Shown here: piece after piece, positions 7,333 through 14,859 of the stretch
Layout: every line of letters starts with the position of its first letter
Position numbering within the stretch: position 1 is the stretch's first letter
NCBI GenBank assembly: GCA_002411015.1
Contig: DHPY01000117.1
Location: forward strand, 6,119 to 26,612
Direction: 5' to 3'
Origin: Armatimonadetes bacterium UBA5352
Lineage (GTDB): Bacteria > Armatimonadota > Zipacnadia > Zipacnadales > UBA5352
Length of the DNA: 20,494 bases
Position numbers and translations under genes: made by a program
The notes under the pieces: generated by a model
Told to the model about the DNA's origin: nothing
Database searches by the model: none
Seen by the model: only the letters and a program-made list of their open reading frames with translations

Positions 7333-7805
7333 CAGGCCTCCCGCCGATCTTCAGTCTCGCACAGCTCACTCCAGTAGAGCTTCGCGTTATCCATCATGCG
7401 CGCGAGGAAACTCAGCATCAACTCGCGCTCTTCCTCGGTGAACCCTGCCGTCAGTCTGCCGTCCCAGCGGCGCGTAACCGCCTTCAGTTCGGGCTCGAGG
7501 TCTCGAGCCTTCTCGGTCACCGTCACTCGCTTGACACGCCGATCATCCTCATCTATGACGCGCGTGACCAGCCCGGATTCCTCCAGAGTCGCGACGGTGC
7601 GTGCCACTGTTCCCTTGTCCACCAGGAAATCGCTCACCAGCTCCTCCTGGCTTACATCATCGTGATGGAGCAGCCTCATCAGAATCGGAAACGCCACAGG
7701 GGGAAGCTCCAGCCGCTCCATCTCAATGGCATAGTATCTGCGGGCAAACCGGTGAAGCCCTCCGAGGTATCGCGCCGCCGTCCTGTGGCCGCGGCCATGT
7801 CGCAT
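7332..7805 (-). CDS. MarR-family transcriptional regulator
   Basis: This 157-residue winged-helix repressor is the first gene of the efflux operon and probably controls it. The DNA-binding domain spans about 38-98, with the helix-turn-helix in VSQEELVSDFLVDKGTVART and the wing motif DEDDRR at 86-91, a MarR hallmark. The flanking helices form the dimer interface. The frame is open to 8063, but the upstream part is intergenic in character. ATG 7805 is preferred because GGTGG lies 10 nt upstream; ATG 7814 (160 residues) would place the same RBS only 1 nt from the start. Known MarR proteins respond to phenolic or drug-like ligands; the ligand here is unknown. Confidence 0.9.
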   Translation of the reverse strand: MRHGRGHRTAARYLGGLHRFARRYYAIEMERLELPPVAFPILMRLLHHDDVSQEELVSDFLVDKGTVARTVATLEESGLVTRVIDEDDRRVKRVTVTEKARDLEPELKAVTRRWDGRLTAGFTEEERELMLSFLARMMDNAKLYWSELCETEDRREA

Positions 7806-7833
7806 TTCGCTCATCCCACCTGCGGCTGAGATC

Positions 7834-7876
7834 GTTGTGATAGCAACCGTTGGGGCGCAAGCGCCCCCCTGTGATA
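7834..7876. promoter_or_regulatory. Candidate MarR operator region
   Basis: About 20-70 bp upstream of marR lie GTTG-N6-CAAC (7834-7847), a perfect palindrome GGGGCGC-AA-GCGCCCC (7852-7867), and two direct TGTGATA copies (7836-7842 and 7870-7876) flanking it 34 bp apart. MarR proteins usually bind palindromes next to their own start. No convincing -35/-10 pair is visible, so the assignment is tentative. Confidence 0.35.
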
Positions 7877-7985
7877 CGGCGCGCCCAGTTAGATCGTTCG
7901 TCCAGAGGTTGCCACGAGCAGTTCGCCGCTTGCCCCGGCGGACCTTCGCGGCGATGTGGGAAAGTTGGTTCGGTGCTTTGACGGC

Positions 7986-8016
7986 GCGGGCGAGCGGTGG
8001 AGTTCCTGTCGCCCGC
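7986..8016 (-). terminator. Hairpin after manA
   Basis: GCGGGCGA (7986-7993) and TCGCCCGC (8009-8016) form an 8-bp stem 12 bp beyond the manA stop. There is no T-tract on the minus strand. It probably marks the end of the GDP-mannose transcript before the marR promoter. Confidence 0.35.
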
Positions 8017-8028
8017 CCTGGCTGAGGC

Positions 8029-9039
8029 TCAGCGCTGACGGCTGTGCGCCGACGCGCAGACAACGGTGCAGCGGCTGCCGGCTGGGGCGAAGGTGGTATC
8101 GCGGACGCCCGGCGGGACTATCAGGCTCTCGCCCCGTGTGTACGTCGCGCCGGCGCCGGGCCAGGTGGCGGCAAGCTCACCGTCGAGCACCACGAGCACT
8201 GACGGCGCCGCCTCCCTGCCGCGCCAGGGCATCGCGCCGGTGAGCGTGAGGCGCTCGACGCGGTAGGCGGGGATGTCAATCAGCGGCTCGCGCAGGCCCC
8301 ACTCCAGGCGCTCCGCCTCGGAAGTGATCAGCGCGGCGGCAGCCTGCTGCATGTGGAGGCTCCGCAGCGCCTGGTCGATGTGCAACTGGCGCGGCCGGCG
8401 GTCCTGGCCGAGGCGGTCGTGGTCGTAGACGCGGAAGGTCGAGTCCGATGGCTCCTGGACCTCCAGCAGCATCACGCCGCGCAGGAGCGCGTGGAGGGTG
8501 CCCGCGGGGAGGTGGATGACGTCGCCCGGGCTGACCTCGATGCGCCGCATCACCTGCATGATCGAGCCGTCGGAGATGCGCGCGCAGACCTCATCGAGCG
8601 CCACGCCCTCGCGCACGCCATGCAGCACTGCGCCGCCCGGTTCAACGTGGACGATCAGCCAGGTCTCGTTCTTGCTGCGCTCGGCGGAGTAGAGGCGCTC
8701 ACAGAGGTCGGCGTCGGGATGCACCTGGATGCTGATGTCATCCTGGGCATCGAGGAACTTCACGAGCAGCGGGAACTCGCCGCGCCGCGCGCCGGGCACG
8801 AGGCCCCCTCCGTGGCGCTGCATGACCTCCCGCAGCTTGAGGCCGGCCAGCGGTCCGTCGGCGATCGATGAGCAGCCCTGCGGGATGTCCGCGACCTCCC
8901 ACGACTCGCCGATCGGCTCGCCGGGAGGCAGCGTCTTTCCGAGGATCCTCTCGAGGCCGCGTCCGCCCCAGATCTTGGGCTTGAGCAGTGGCCGGGAGCG
9001 CAACGGACAGCTCAGCGGCCGGATGGGGTCCTGCGTCAC
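8029..9039 (-). CDS. manA: Mannose-6-phosphate isomerase, class I (zinc-dependent cupin)
   Basis: This 336-residue enzyme interconverts fructose-6-phosphate and mannose-6-phosphate, the entry step to GDP-mannose. Zinc ligands are visible as Q105 and H107 (IQVHPD), E125 (KNETW) and H183 (PAGTLHA). The catalytic-site Arg is R203 in STFRVYDHDR. Length and order match the short bacterial type I PMI (B. subtilis ManA-like). GTG 9039 is chosen because GGAG sits 8 nt upstream; ATG 9057 would add six residues but has no good RBS. The frame is open further, to 9186, but that part overlaps manB. It is the last gene of the man cluster. Confidence 0.92.
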   Translation of the reverse strand: MTQDPIRPLSCPLRSRPLLKPKIWGGRGLERILGKTLPPGEPIGESWEVADIPQGCSSIADGPLAGLKLREVMQRHGGGLVPGARRGEFPLLVKFLDAQDDISIQVHPDADLCERLYSAERSKNETWLIVHVEPGGAVLHGVREGVALDEVCARISDGSIMQVMRRIEVSPGDVIHLPAGTLHALLRGVMLLEVQEPSDSTFRVYDHDRLGQDRRPRQLHIDQALRSLHMQQAAAALITSEAERLEWGLREPLIDIPAYRVERLTLTGAMPWRGREAAPSVLVVLDGELAATWPGAGATYTRGESLIVPPGVRDTTFAPAGSRCTVVCASAHSRQR

Positions 9040-9066
9040 AGTCGTAGCTCCGATCATCAGGCGGCC

Positions 9067-9095
9067 GGGCGGCCCACTGCTGGAGTGAGCCGCCC
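9067..9095 (-). promoter_or_regulatory. Stem-loop in the manB-manA gap
   Basis: GGGCGGC-C-CACT pairs with AGTG-A-GCCGCCC (11 bp with one C/A mismatch) around a 5-nt loop, 29 bp after the manB stop. Without a U-tract it is more likely an mRNA stability or partial-termination element than a full terminator. Confidence 0.35.
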
Positions 9096-9124
9096 GAGTT
9101 CTCTCACAGTCTGTCGCAGGGCCG

Positions 9125-10492
9125 TCAGGACTGGATGGCCGCCATGACTTCGGCGACCTTCGCCTCGAGCAGCGGGCGATCCGCATGCGTCTCCACGTTC
9201 AGCCGTATGACCGGCTCGGTGTTGGAGGTGCGCAGGTTGAAGCGCCAGCGGTCGAAGGCGATCGAGACGCCGTCGGTGGTGTCGAGTTGGCCGCCCTCGG
9301 CCATGTACTGCTCCTGCACCTTGCACAGCGCCGCCTGCTGTGTGTCCGCGTCGGCGACCGCAAGGTTGATCTCGCCCGAGCACGGGAAGTTCTCCTCCAT
9401 CTCTGCAACAAGCTCGCCGAGCGGCCGGCCGCGCTTTGTGAGGATGTCCGCCACCAGCAGCCACGGGATCATGCCCGAGTCAGCGTAGTGGAAGCCGCGG
9501 AAGTAGTGATGCGCCGACATCTCGCCGCCGTAGATTGCGTTCTCCGCGCGCATGCGCTCCTTGATGAAGGCATGGCCGGTCTTGCTCTGCACCGGGATGC
9601 CGCCGTTACGCGTGACGACCTCGATCGTGTTCCAGATCAGCCGGGGATCGTGGATGATCTTCTCACCGGGATTGCCCCGCAGCATGCGCTCGGCGAAGAG
9701 GCCGACGAGGTAGTAGCCCTCGATGAACTGCGCATCCTCGTCGAAGAAGAAGCAGCGGTCGAAATCGCCGTCCCACGCGACCCCGACGACCGCGTCTGAG
9801 TTGCGCACGGCGTCTATGGTGCGCTGACGAGACTCGGGCTTGAGCGGGTTCGGCACGCCATGCGGGAAGGTCCCGTCGGGCTCGTGATCCACGCGGGTGA
9901 AGCGAAGCGGCAGGTGCTCCGCGATCATGTCGAGGAACGGGCCCGCGCAGCCGTTGCCGGCATTCACCACGAAGTGCAGCGGCTCGAGCTCCTGTGGCTC
10001 CACGAAGCTGAGCACACGGCTCACGTAGGCGTCGCGCACGTCCTCGGTGCGCGAGGAGCCCTTCCGAGGCGCGCTCTGTACGTTGCCGGTCGCGATCATC
10101 TGCTCGATCTCGCGCAGGCCCGAGTCGCCGCTGATCGGGACTGCATCGCGGCGCACGAACTTCAGCCCGTTGTAGTCGGAGGGGTTGTGGCTGGCGGTGA
10201 CCATGATGCCCCCGCCGATGCCCTCCTGCGCCGATGCGAAGTAGACGACCTCGGTGCCCACCAGGCCGAGGTCAACGGCGTCCGCGCCCGCGTCGTTCAG
10301 ACCGCGGATGAGCGCCTCGGACAGCTCCTCACTGGAAGGGCGGACGTCATGGCCCACGGCCACCGGGCCGGGGGGCTCGACGAGGTTCGCGTATGCCCGC
10401 CCGATATCGTAGACGATCTCCGCGTTCAGTTCATCAGGGATGCGCCCCCGCACGTCATATGCGCCGAATGCCTGTGTTGTGTGTCCGGCCAT
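9125..10492 (-). CDS. manB: Phosphomannomutase/phosphoglucomutase
   Basis: This 455-residue enzyme of the alpha-D-phosphohexomutase superfamily converts mannose-6-P to mannose-1-P and often glucose-6-P to glucose-1-P. All four signature loops are present: phosphoserine S101 in TASHNPSDYNG, the Mg-binding DGDFDR (D241, D243, D245), the sugar-specificity loop GEMSAHH (323-329) and the phosphate-binding RTSNTEPVIR (421-430). GEMSAHH is the form seen in AlgC/ManB-type PMM/PGMs, which supports dual specificity. ATG 10492 follows the manC stop by 1 bp, with GGAGG/GAGGG upstream inside manC. The frame stays open to 10594 only by overlapping manC. Confidence 0.95.
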   Translation of the reverse strand: MAGHTTQAFGAYDVRGRIPDELNAEIVYDIGRAYANLVEPPGPVAVGHDVRPSSEELSEALIRGLNDAGADAVDLGLVGTEVVYFASAQEGIGGGIMVTASHNPSDYNGLKFVRRDAVPISGDSGLREIEQMIATGNVQSAPRKGSSRTEDVRDAYVSRVLSFVEPQELEPLHFVVNAGNGCAGPFLDMIAEHLPLRFTRVDHEPDGTFPHGVPNPLKPESRQRTIDAVRNSDAVVGVAWDGDFDRCFFFDEDAQFIEGYYLVGLFAERMLRGNPGEKIIHDPRLIWNTIEVVTRNGGIPVQSKTGHAFIKERMRAENAIYGGEMSAHHYFRGFHYADSGMIPWLLVADILTKRGRPLGELVAEMEENFPCSGEINLAVADADTQQAALCKVQEQYMAEGGQLDTTDGVSIAFDRWRFNLRTSNTEPVIRLNVETHADRPLLEAKVAEVMAAIQS

Positions 10493-10493
10493 A

Positions 10494-11627
10494 TTAGCCC
10501 TCGCCTCCACCGCCGTTGCGATGATCTGCAAGCTGGCGCACAACCTCGCGCACCTGTTGCGCGCGGTCAAGCGGCGCCACCAGCAGTCCGTCATGGGTCA
10601 CTGCAACGATCACGCGCTCCATCCCGACGACCGCCACGAACATCTCGTCCTGCCCGGGCTCGTTGTAGACGGAGCATTCCTCGCAGTCTATCAGCAGCGG
10701 CCGACCGTAGGCCGCGTTGCCCGAGCCATCGCACTCAACCACGCGCCGCCAGGCATCCCACGCGCCGACATCGTCCCACGGGAAGCGCGCGCGCACCACC
10801 AGCACCCGGCGCGCGTGCTCCATCAGCGCGTAGTCCACGGAGAGCTTCGGCAGCTCGCTGAAGAGCTGCTCGGCCTGGGCCTCGTCGCCCTCGCTCAGGG
10901 CCCCGGCCATCCGCTCGATCAGCTCGGCGATCTCCGGGTCAACGTGCCGCAGCTCGCGCATGAATGTGCTTACACGCCAGAAGAACATCCCGCCGTTCCA
11001 GAGGTAGCGGCCGCTGGCGAAGAACTCCTCGGCGGTCTCCGCGTTCGGCTTCTCACGGAAGCGCTCGACCGGCCGGAGTCGGATCGCGCCGGGGACACCC
11101 GGCGCCTCAACGCGCTCGTCCGCGACCTCAATGTAGCCGTAGCCGGTCTCGGGGCGCGTGGGCGTGATGCCAACCGTCACCAGCGCGTCAAGCTGCTCGG
11201 CCGCCGCGAGGGCGGTGCGCAGGTCCACGCGGAAGGTCTCCACGTCGCCGACGTACTGGTCGGCGGGGACGATCGCGAGGACGGCCTCCTCCGGGCTGAC
11301 GCCCATGCGGCCGAGGACGTGGGCGGTGATCCAGGCCACCGCGCCCATGGTGTCGCGGCGCATCGGCTCCGCGATGATCTGCTCGTGCGCAAGCGGGATG
11401 CCTGAGGCGACGATGGGATCGCGAAGCTCGCGGCTGGTGATGACGGTCAGCCGCTCGCGATCCACCAGACCGCCGACGCGGTAGACGGTATCCTCCAGGA
11501 GCGTGCGGCTGGATGGCCCGAGGGGAAGGAGCTGTTTCGGGCGATCGGGACGCGAGACGGGCCAGAAGCGCTCGCCGACGCCTCCCGCCATAATGACGCC
11601 AATTCGGGTGCTCTGCACGCCTTCCAT
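10494..11627 (-). CDS. manC: Mannose-1-phosphate guanylyltransferase (GDP-mannose pyrophosphorylase)
   Basis: This 377-residue nucleotidyltransferase makes GDP-mannose from mannose-1-P and GTP. The N-terminal pyrophosphorylase signature runs from GVIMAGGVGERFWPVSRP to PKQLL (about 10-34). Further family motifs are ERFREKPNAETA and YLWNGGMFFWRVSTF, equivalent to FVEKP and WNSGMF. It is the single-domain type: the C-terminal PMI domain of bifunctional ManC/AlgA (about 480 residues) is absent, consistent with a separate manA. ATG 11627 has GGAGGA about 4 nt upstream; 23 further codons of open frame upstream have no RBS. It leads the manC-manB-manA order. Confidence 0.95.
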   Translation of the reverse strand: MEGVQSTRIGVIMAGGVGERFWPVSRPDRPKQLLPLGPSSRTLLEDTVYRVGGLVDRERLTVITSRELRDPIVASGIPLAHEQIIAEPMRRDTMGAVAWITAHVLGRMGVSPEEAVLAIVPADQYVGDVETFRVDLRTALAAAEQLDALVTVGITPTRPETGYGYIEVADERVEAPGVPGAIRLRPVERFREKPNAETAEEFFASGRYLWNGGMFFWRVSTFMRELRHVDPEIAELIERMAGALSEGDEAQAEQLFSELPKLSVDYALMEHARRVLVVRARFPWDDVGAWDAWRRVVECDGSGNAAYGRPLLIDCEECSVYNEPGQDEMFVAVVGMERVIVAVTHDGLLVAPLDRAQQVREVVRQLADHRNGGGGEG

Positions 11628-11710
11628 GCTCTCCTCCGCGCGCGCAGCAGCCGTGACCAAACGCGCGCCGCCCGCCCCGCGGGCTGCGATGTGCATATCC
11701 TACCAATCTC

Positions 11711-11747
11711 GGAGATGAAGCGCAAGCCCACTCGCGCCGTCATCTCC
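11711..11747 (-). terminator. Stem-loop between the GH15 gene and manC
   Basis: GGAGATGA (11711-11718) and TCATCTCC (11740-11747) form a perfect 8-bp stem, with a further GCGC/GCGC pairing inside the loop. It lies 9 bp beyond the GH15 stop. No U-run follows, so it could attenuate rather than fully stop read-through into manC. Confidence 0.4.
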
Positions 11748-11755
11748 CCGGAGGC

Positions 11756-14152
11756 TCAGATCACCTCGACCGCGATGTCCCGGCCCTCCCAGCGGTTCTC
11801 GTCGGTCCAGTAGAAGGTGAAGCGGACCGGAGCCTGCTGAGTCTCATGCACCGGGATGTCGTGGTAGCTGATCCCGAGCGCCGTCTCCGTCGCCTGATCG
11901 CGGTGGACCGTCCGCCAGTCGTCGTCGCTCCAGGTAAGCTCGAACGGGTAGCGCGCCTGCACCCGGAGCGTCTGTCCGCGGCGGACCTGCCGGACCTTCC
12001 GCGCGAGCTTCCAGACCTCCAGATGCTTGCGGCCCCGGCTCTTGAGGTATCGCTCGGCCACCGGCGCGATCCGCGGGTAGAGTTCGCCATCGCTGGTCGA
12101 GCGCAGGAGGCTGATGTACTCGGCGTGCGCCCAGCACAAAGGCATCGCGGAGCCCGCCGGCTTGCCGAAGTACATCGAGCGCTTCGGGATATCCTCCCGG
12201 TCCCAGACCTGCTCCGGCAGCATCCCTCCCGTGGCCGCGAAATGCTCCAGGGCGGTGATGAACGGCCGAGGATCGTTCCCGGCGGCGAGCTCGTAGTGGC
12301 CGCGTTCGCCGGTGAGCAGCGGCCAGGCCCGGCCCCACCCCCAGCCCTCAAACGGGCCGCCGTCGGAGCGCTGGCCGTAGCCATCGTGGTTGTAGCGCCG
12401 CCAGACCGGCCCTGCGGGTGTCACGACCTTCAGCACGCGATCCACAACCTCCAGCGAGTCGCGTATCAGTGCGTCGTCGGCGGGCCGGATGCCGTACCGC
12501 ACCAGCTCGAGGAAGCCCGCGTCCACAATGTTCTTCGCCGGGAAGCGGGATTGCTCGTCGGGATGCCGGTTGGGGATCGTGAGGAGACCGCTGTTCGGGT
12601 CCTCGTTCGGCCGGGGATCGCCCGGCTCGCTCGGCGTGATGCGGATGTAATGGCGCGGGATGCCCGGGATGAGCGTGCCCTCGGTCGTCACCGTCCACTG
12701 CTCGAGATGCGATTCGAGGAAGTCCGCGTGCTCACGCAGGAAGGCCGCTGCGCCTACCTCGCCGCGGGCCTCGGCGAACTCCGCGGCGCAGACCAACCCG
12801 GAGATCACCGCGGCGAAGGTGGAGGGCGAGTAGCCGCTGGACTCCTCCCAGCGCTCCTGGTTGGTCGCCGGACCATGGACGATGAGGAACCGGGCGGCGC
12901 GGAGGATCATCGGCCACGGGTCGAAGTTGCTCAGACCATCCTCCTGCCAGATGCGCCAGGCGAGGATGATCGGGAACGCGACCTCGTCAAGCTGGATGGC
13001 GCTCCAGTGCGGGGTGCCATCGAGCCAGAAGTTCTGCGGGAAACCGCCATCGGTGCGCTGGGAGCAGGCGAGGTAGATGAGCGCGCGGCGGGCGGTGACG
13101 ACATCGCCACACGCGAGGAGGGCGGTCGCGGAGTTCACCATGTCCCGTGTCCACACGAAGTGGTAGCCGCCGATGTCCTCGCCCGAGCGGGCCTCGCCCC
13201 AGGGGATACTCGCCGAGGCGATGAGCGCGCCGTCATATGTCTTGTCCTCGTGTGCCACGAGCAGCTTGTGGCTGATGCGATATAGAGCCCCGCCATCAGT
13301 CGAAGCGGCGTCAAGGTCGCGTAGATGGCAGCAGACGCGGCGCCACTGCTCTACGAACCGCTGCCGGCTCTCCTCCCACGGGATGGTCAGCACCTGCCGG
13401 ACGGCGGTGACGGCGGCGTGGCGGCTGTTCCCGAAGGTCAGGGCGATCATGAACTGGTCCGCGTCTCCGAGGGCAAGTTCTGCCATCATCGCGACATTGC
13501 CCTCCTCCGCGCGGGCGAACTCCCAGTCCATTCGGTAGTTGTCCATCAGGTCCTGCCAGCCGTCGCTTGCGCCGACGTAGCCGACCGAAGCGCGCGCGAA
13601 GTCCACGGTCGTGCCCAGCGCGAGGTGCAGGTCACCCTCCCAGGCGAGCAGGATCTCCTTGCCGCCCGCGTCATAGCGCGCGGCGGAGTTGCTCGCGCCC
13701 TTGCCCTCCATCTGCGGCGAGCAGAGCAGGTAGAGCTTGAGCCGCTCGCGCCAGTCATCATCAGCCTCGAGGCGGACGTGAATGAGGACCGCTGATTCAT
13801 GCGGGTCGCCAATGATCTGCTTCTCGATCCGGTAGCGCCCCTCGGGGTCCTCGGAGGTGATGCGCCAGCCGAAGCTGTCGCGCCCGAAGACCTCGGTGGT
13901 ATGCCTGAGGTGGCGGCGCTCCTCGTGACAGAAGCTCTCGCCGTCGGTGATGAGGAGCTGCAGATCGCGCATCTGCGGGTGGTCTATCGTCGGGTAGTAG
14001 ACCTCGTTGACGATGCCGTGCGAGAGGGTGAACCAGACGCGGCTGGAGGTGGAGTAGGCGGTACCGACGCCCTCCTTGTTCGAGCGTGTCCAGCGCGGCT
14101 CGATCCCGGGCTTGCCGAACGCCTCGGGTCCATCATACAGGGCATCATCCAC
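11756..14152 (-). CDS. Glycoside hydrolase family 15 protein (glucoamylase / glucodextranase-like)
   Basis: This 798-residue enzyme should hydrolyse terminal alpha-glucosidic bonds and release glucose (beta-anomer in known members). An N-terminal beta-sandwich domain (about 10-270) precedes the (alpha/alpha)6 barrel. Barrel markers are HFVWTRDMVN (331-340), the general-acid region RWEESSGYSPSTF (E436/E437), the catalytic base in PEQVWD (E647) and PLCWAHAEY (671-679). Both catalytic carboxylates are therefore present. No signal peptide is visible, so it is probably cytosolic, acting on glycogen, maltodextrin or possibly trehalose (some GH15 members are trehalases). GTG 14152 is chosen because GGAGG lies 8 nt upstream; GTG 14221 adds 23 residues without an RBS. 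It is on the same strand as, and 128 bp upstream of, manC. Confidence 0.93.
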   Translation of the reverse strand: MDDALYDGPEAFGKPGIEPRWTRSNKEGVGTAYSTSSRVWFTLSHGIVNEVYYPTIDHPQMRDLQLLITDGESFCHEERRHLRHTTEVFGRDSFGWRITSEDPEGRYRIEKQIIGDPHESAVLIHVRLEADDDWRERLKLYLLCSPQMEGKGASNSAARYDAGGKEILLAWEGDLHLALGTTVDFARASVGYVGASDGWQDLMDNYRMDWEFARAEEGNVAMMAELALGDADQFMIALTFGNSRHAAVTAVRQVLTIPWEESRQRFVEQWRRVCCHLRDLDAASTDGGALYRISHKLLVAHEDKTYDGALIASASIPWGEARSGEDIGGYHFVWTRDMVNSATALLACGDVVTARRALIYLACSQRTDGGFPQNFWLDGTPHWSAIQLDEVAFPIILAWRIWQEDGLSNFDPWPMILRAARFLIVHGPATNQERWEESSGYSPSTFAAVISGLVCAAEFAEARGEVGAAAFLREHADFLESHLEQWTVTTEGTLIPGIPRHYIRITPSEPGDPRPNEDPNSGLLTIPNRHPDEQSRFPAKNIVDAGFLELVRYGIRPADDALIRDSLEVVDRVLKVVTPAGPVWRRYNHDGYGQRSDGGPFEGWGWGRAWPLLTGERGHYELAAGNDPRPFITALEHFAATGGMLPEQVWDREDIPKRSMYFGKPAGSAMPLCWAHAEYISLLRSTSDGELYPRIAPVAERYLKSRGRKHLEVWKLARKVRQVRRGQTLRVQARYPFELTWSDDDWRTVHRDQATETALGISYHDIPVHETQQAPVRFTFYWTDENRWEGRDIAVEVI

Positions 14153-14283
14153 ACCCACCGCCTCCTCACAGAAGGGATTCGGTGGGACGGCTCGTAAGGC
14201 CTGCGCGAGACATGCACTCACATCTCAGAATTGCGGCCGGTTTGGCGAGGCGTTGCAGGTGCACCAAACCCGAACACTCGGTA

Positions 14284-14321
14284 GGTGGGGCGCCCGCAGA
14301 CGCGAGCGTCTGAGCCCCACC
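14284..14321. repeat. Double-stem palindrome upstream of the GH15 gene
   Basis: An outer stem GGTGGGGC/GCCCCACC (14284-14291, 14314-14321) encloses a perfect inner hairpin CAGACGC-GA-GCGTCTG (14297-14312). It shares GGGGCGCCCGCA with the palindrome at 1948-1976. It is probably a dispersed GC-rich repeat, though its place about 130 bp upstream of the GH15 start would also allow a regulatory role. The rest of 14153-14448 shows no gene. Confidence 0.5.
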
Positions 14322-14448
14322 GAATCCGGGCGAACGTGGACCTCTGCACATCTCACTGGTGTGCGGTCGAGGGCACCGGCACCACTGAAGCCTCCGAATA
14401 CACCCCGACCATTGGACGCACGCTGATATGTGGTGTATGAGACGCTGC

Positions 14449-14701
14449 CTACTTCACGCGCACCCGGTCATCGCCCTGCTTCTCCCAGGTGGCCGAGAGC
14501 GTCTCCTGTCGCATCGGCCAGCCGTGGTCGAACCAGGTGGTGCTGACCGGCACGGGCGGCCCGAAGGAGTCCAGGTGGCCGAAGTTGATCTCCTGCGTCT
14601 TTGCCGCGCGGGTGCGGGGCGGCGGACCTCGTTATCCGAGCGCTCGCGGAGGCGTGGAGCATCGTTACCAGCATGATGGCCAGGGCGAGTCGGTGGAGCA
14701 T
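14449..14701 (-). pseudogene. Frameshifted or internally deleted remnant of a small secreted protein
   Basis: On the minus strand, an ATG at 14701 opens a clear signal peptide (MLHRLALAIMLVTMLHASASA). Another frame then reads KTQEINFGHLDSFGPPVPV, continues through STTWFDHGWPMRQETLSATW and ends DDRVRVK at a stop at 14449-14451. The second stretch has normal protein composition and lacks the Arg/Pro bias of shadow frames. The two pieces cannot be joined without a frameshift near 14600, and a stop in the second frame blocks extension upstream. The simplest reading is a decayed or internally deleted exported-protein gene. The family is not recognised. A sequencing indel in a short intact gene is the alternative. 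Confidence 0.5.
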
Positions 14702-14790
14702 CCAGTGACGCCAGGTTGCAGCGGCATGACGCGGCTGGCCCGTGCCGGCTTCGCGAACGGGAGGGGAGACCTGCGCGCGCGGCGTACGAA

Positions 14791-14819
14791 TTGACAGTCG
14801 CGGGGCGGGCGGTTACGAT
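14791..14819 (+). promoter_or_regulatory. Sigma-70-like promoter of the PAP2 gene
   Basis: The -35 is TTGACA (14791-14796, perfect) and the -10 is TACGAT (14814-14819), with a 17-bp spacer. The predicted start near 14826 gives a leader of about 34 nt to ATG 14860. Confidence 0.65.
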
Positions 14820-14859
14820 AGCGCGAACACCGGATTACTCTCTTCCCCTGGAGGCATCG

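Noticed and set aside
11846..13285. 479-codon plus-strand open frame opposite the GH15 gene
   Set aside because: The minus strand carries a complete GH15 enzyme with catalytic residues; the opposite frame is compositionally a shadow.
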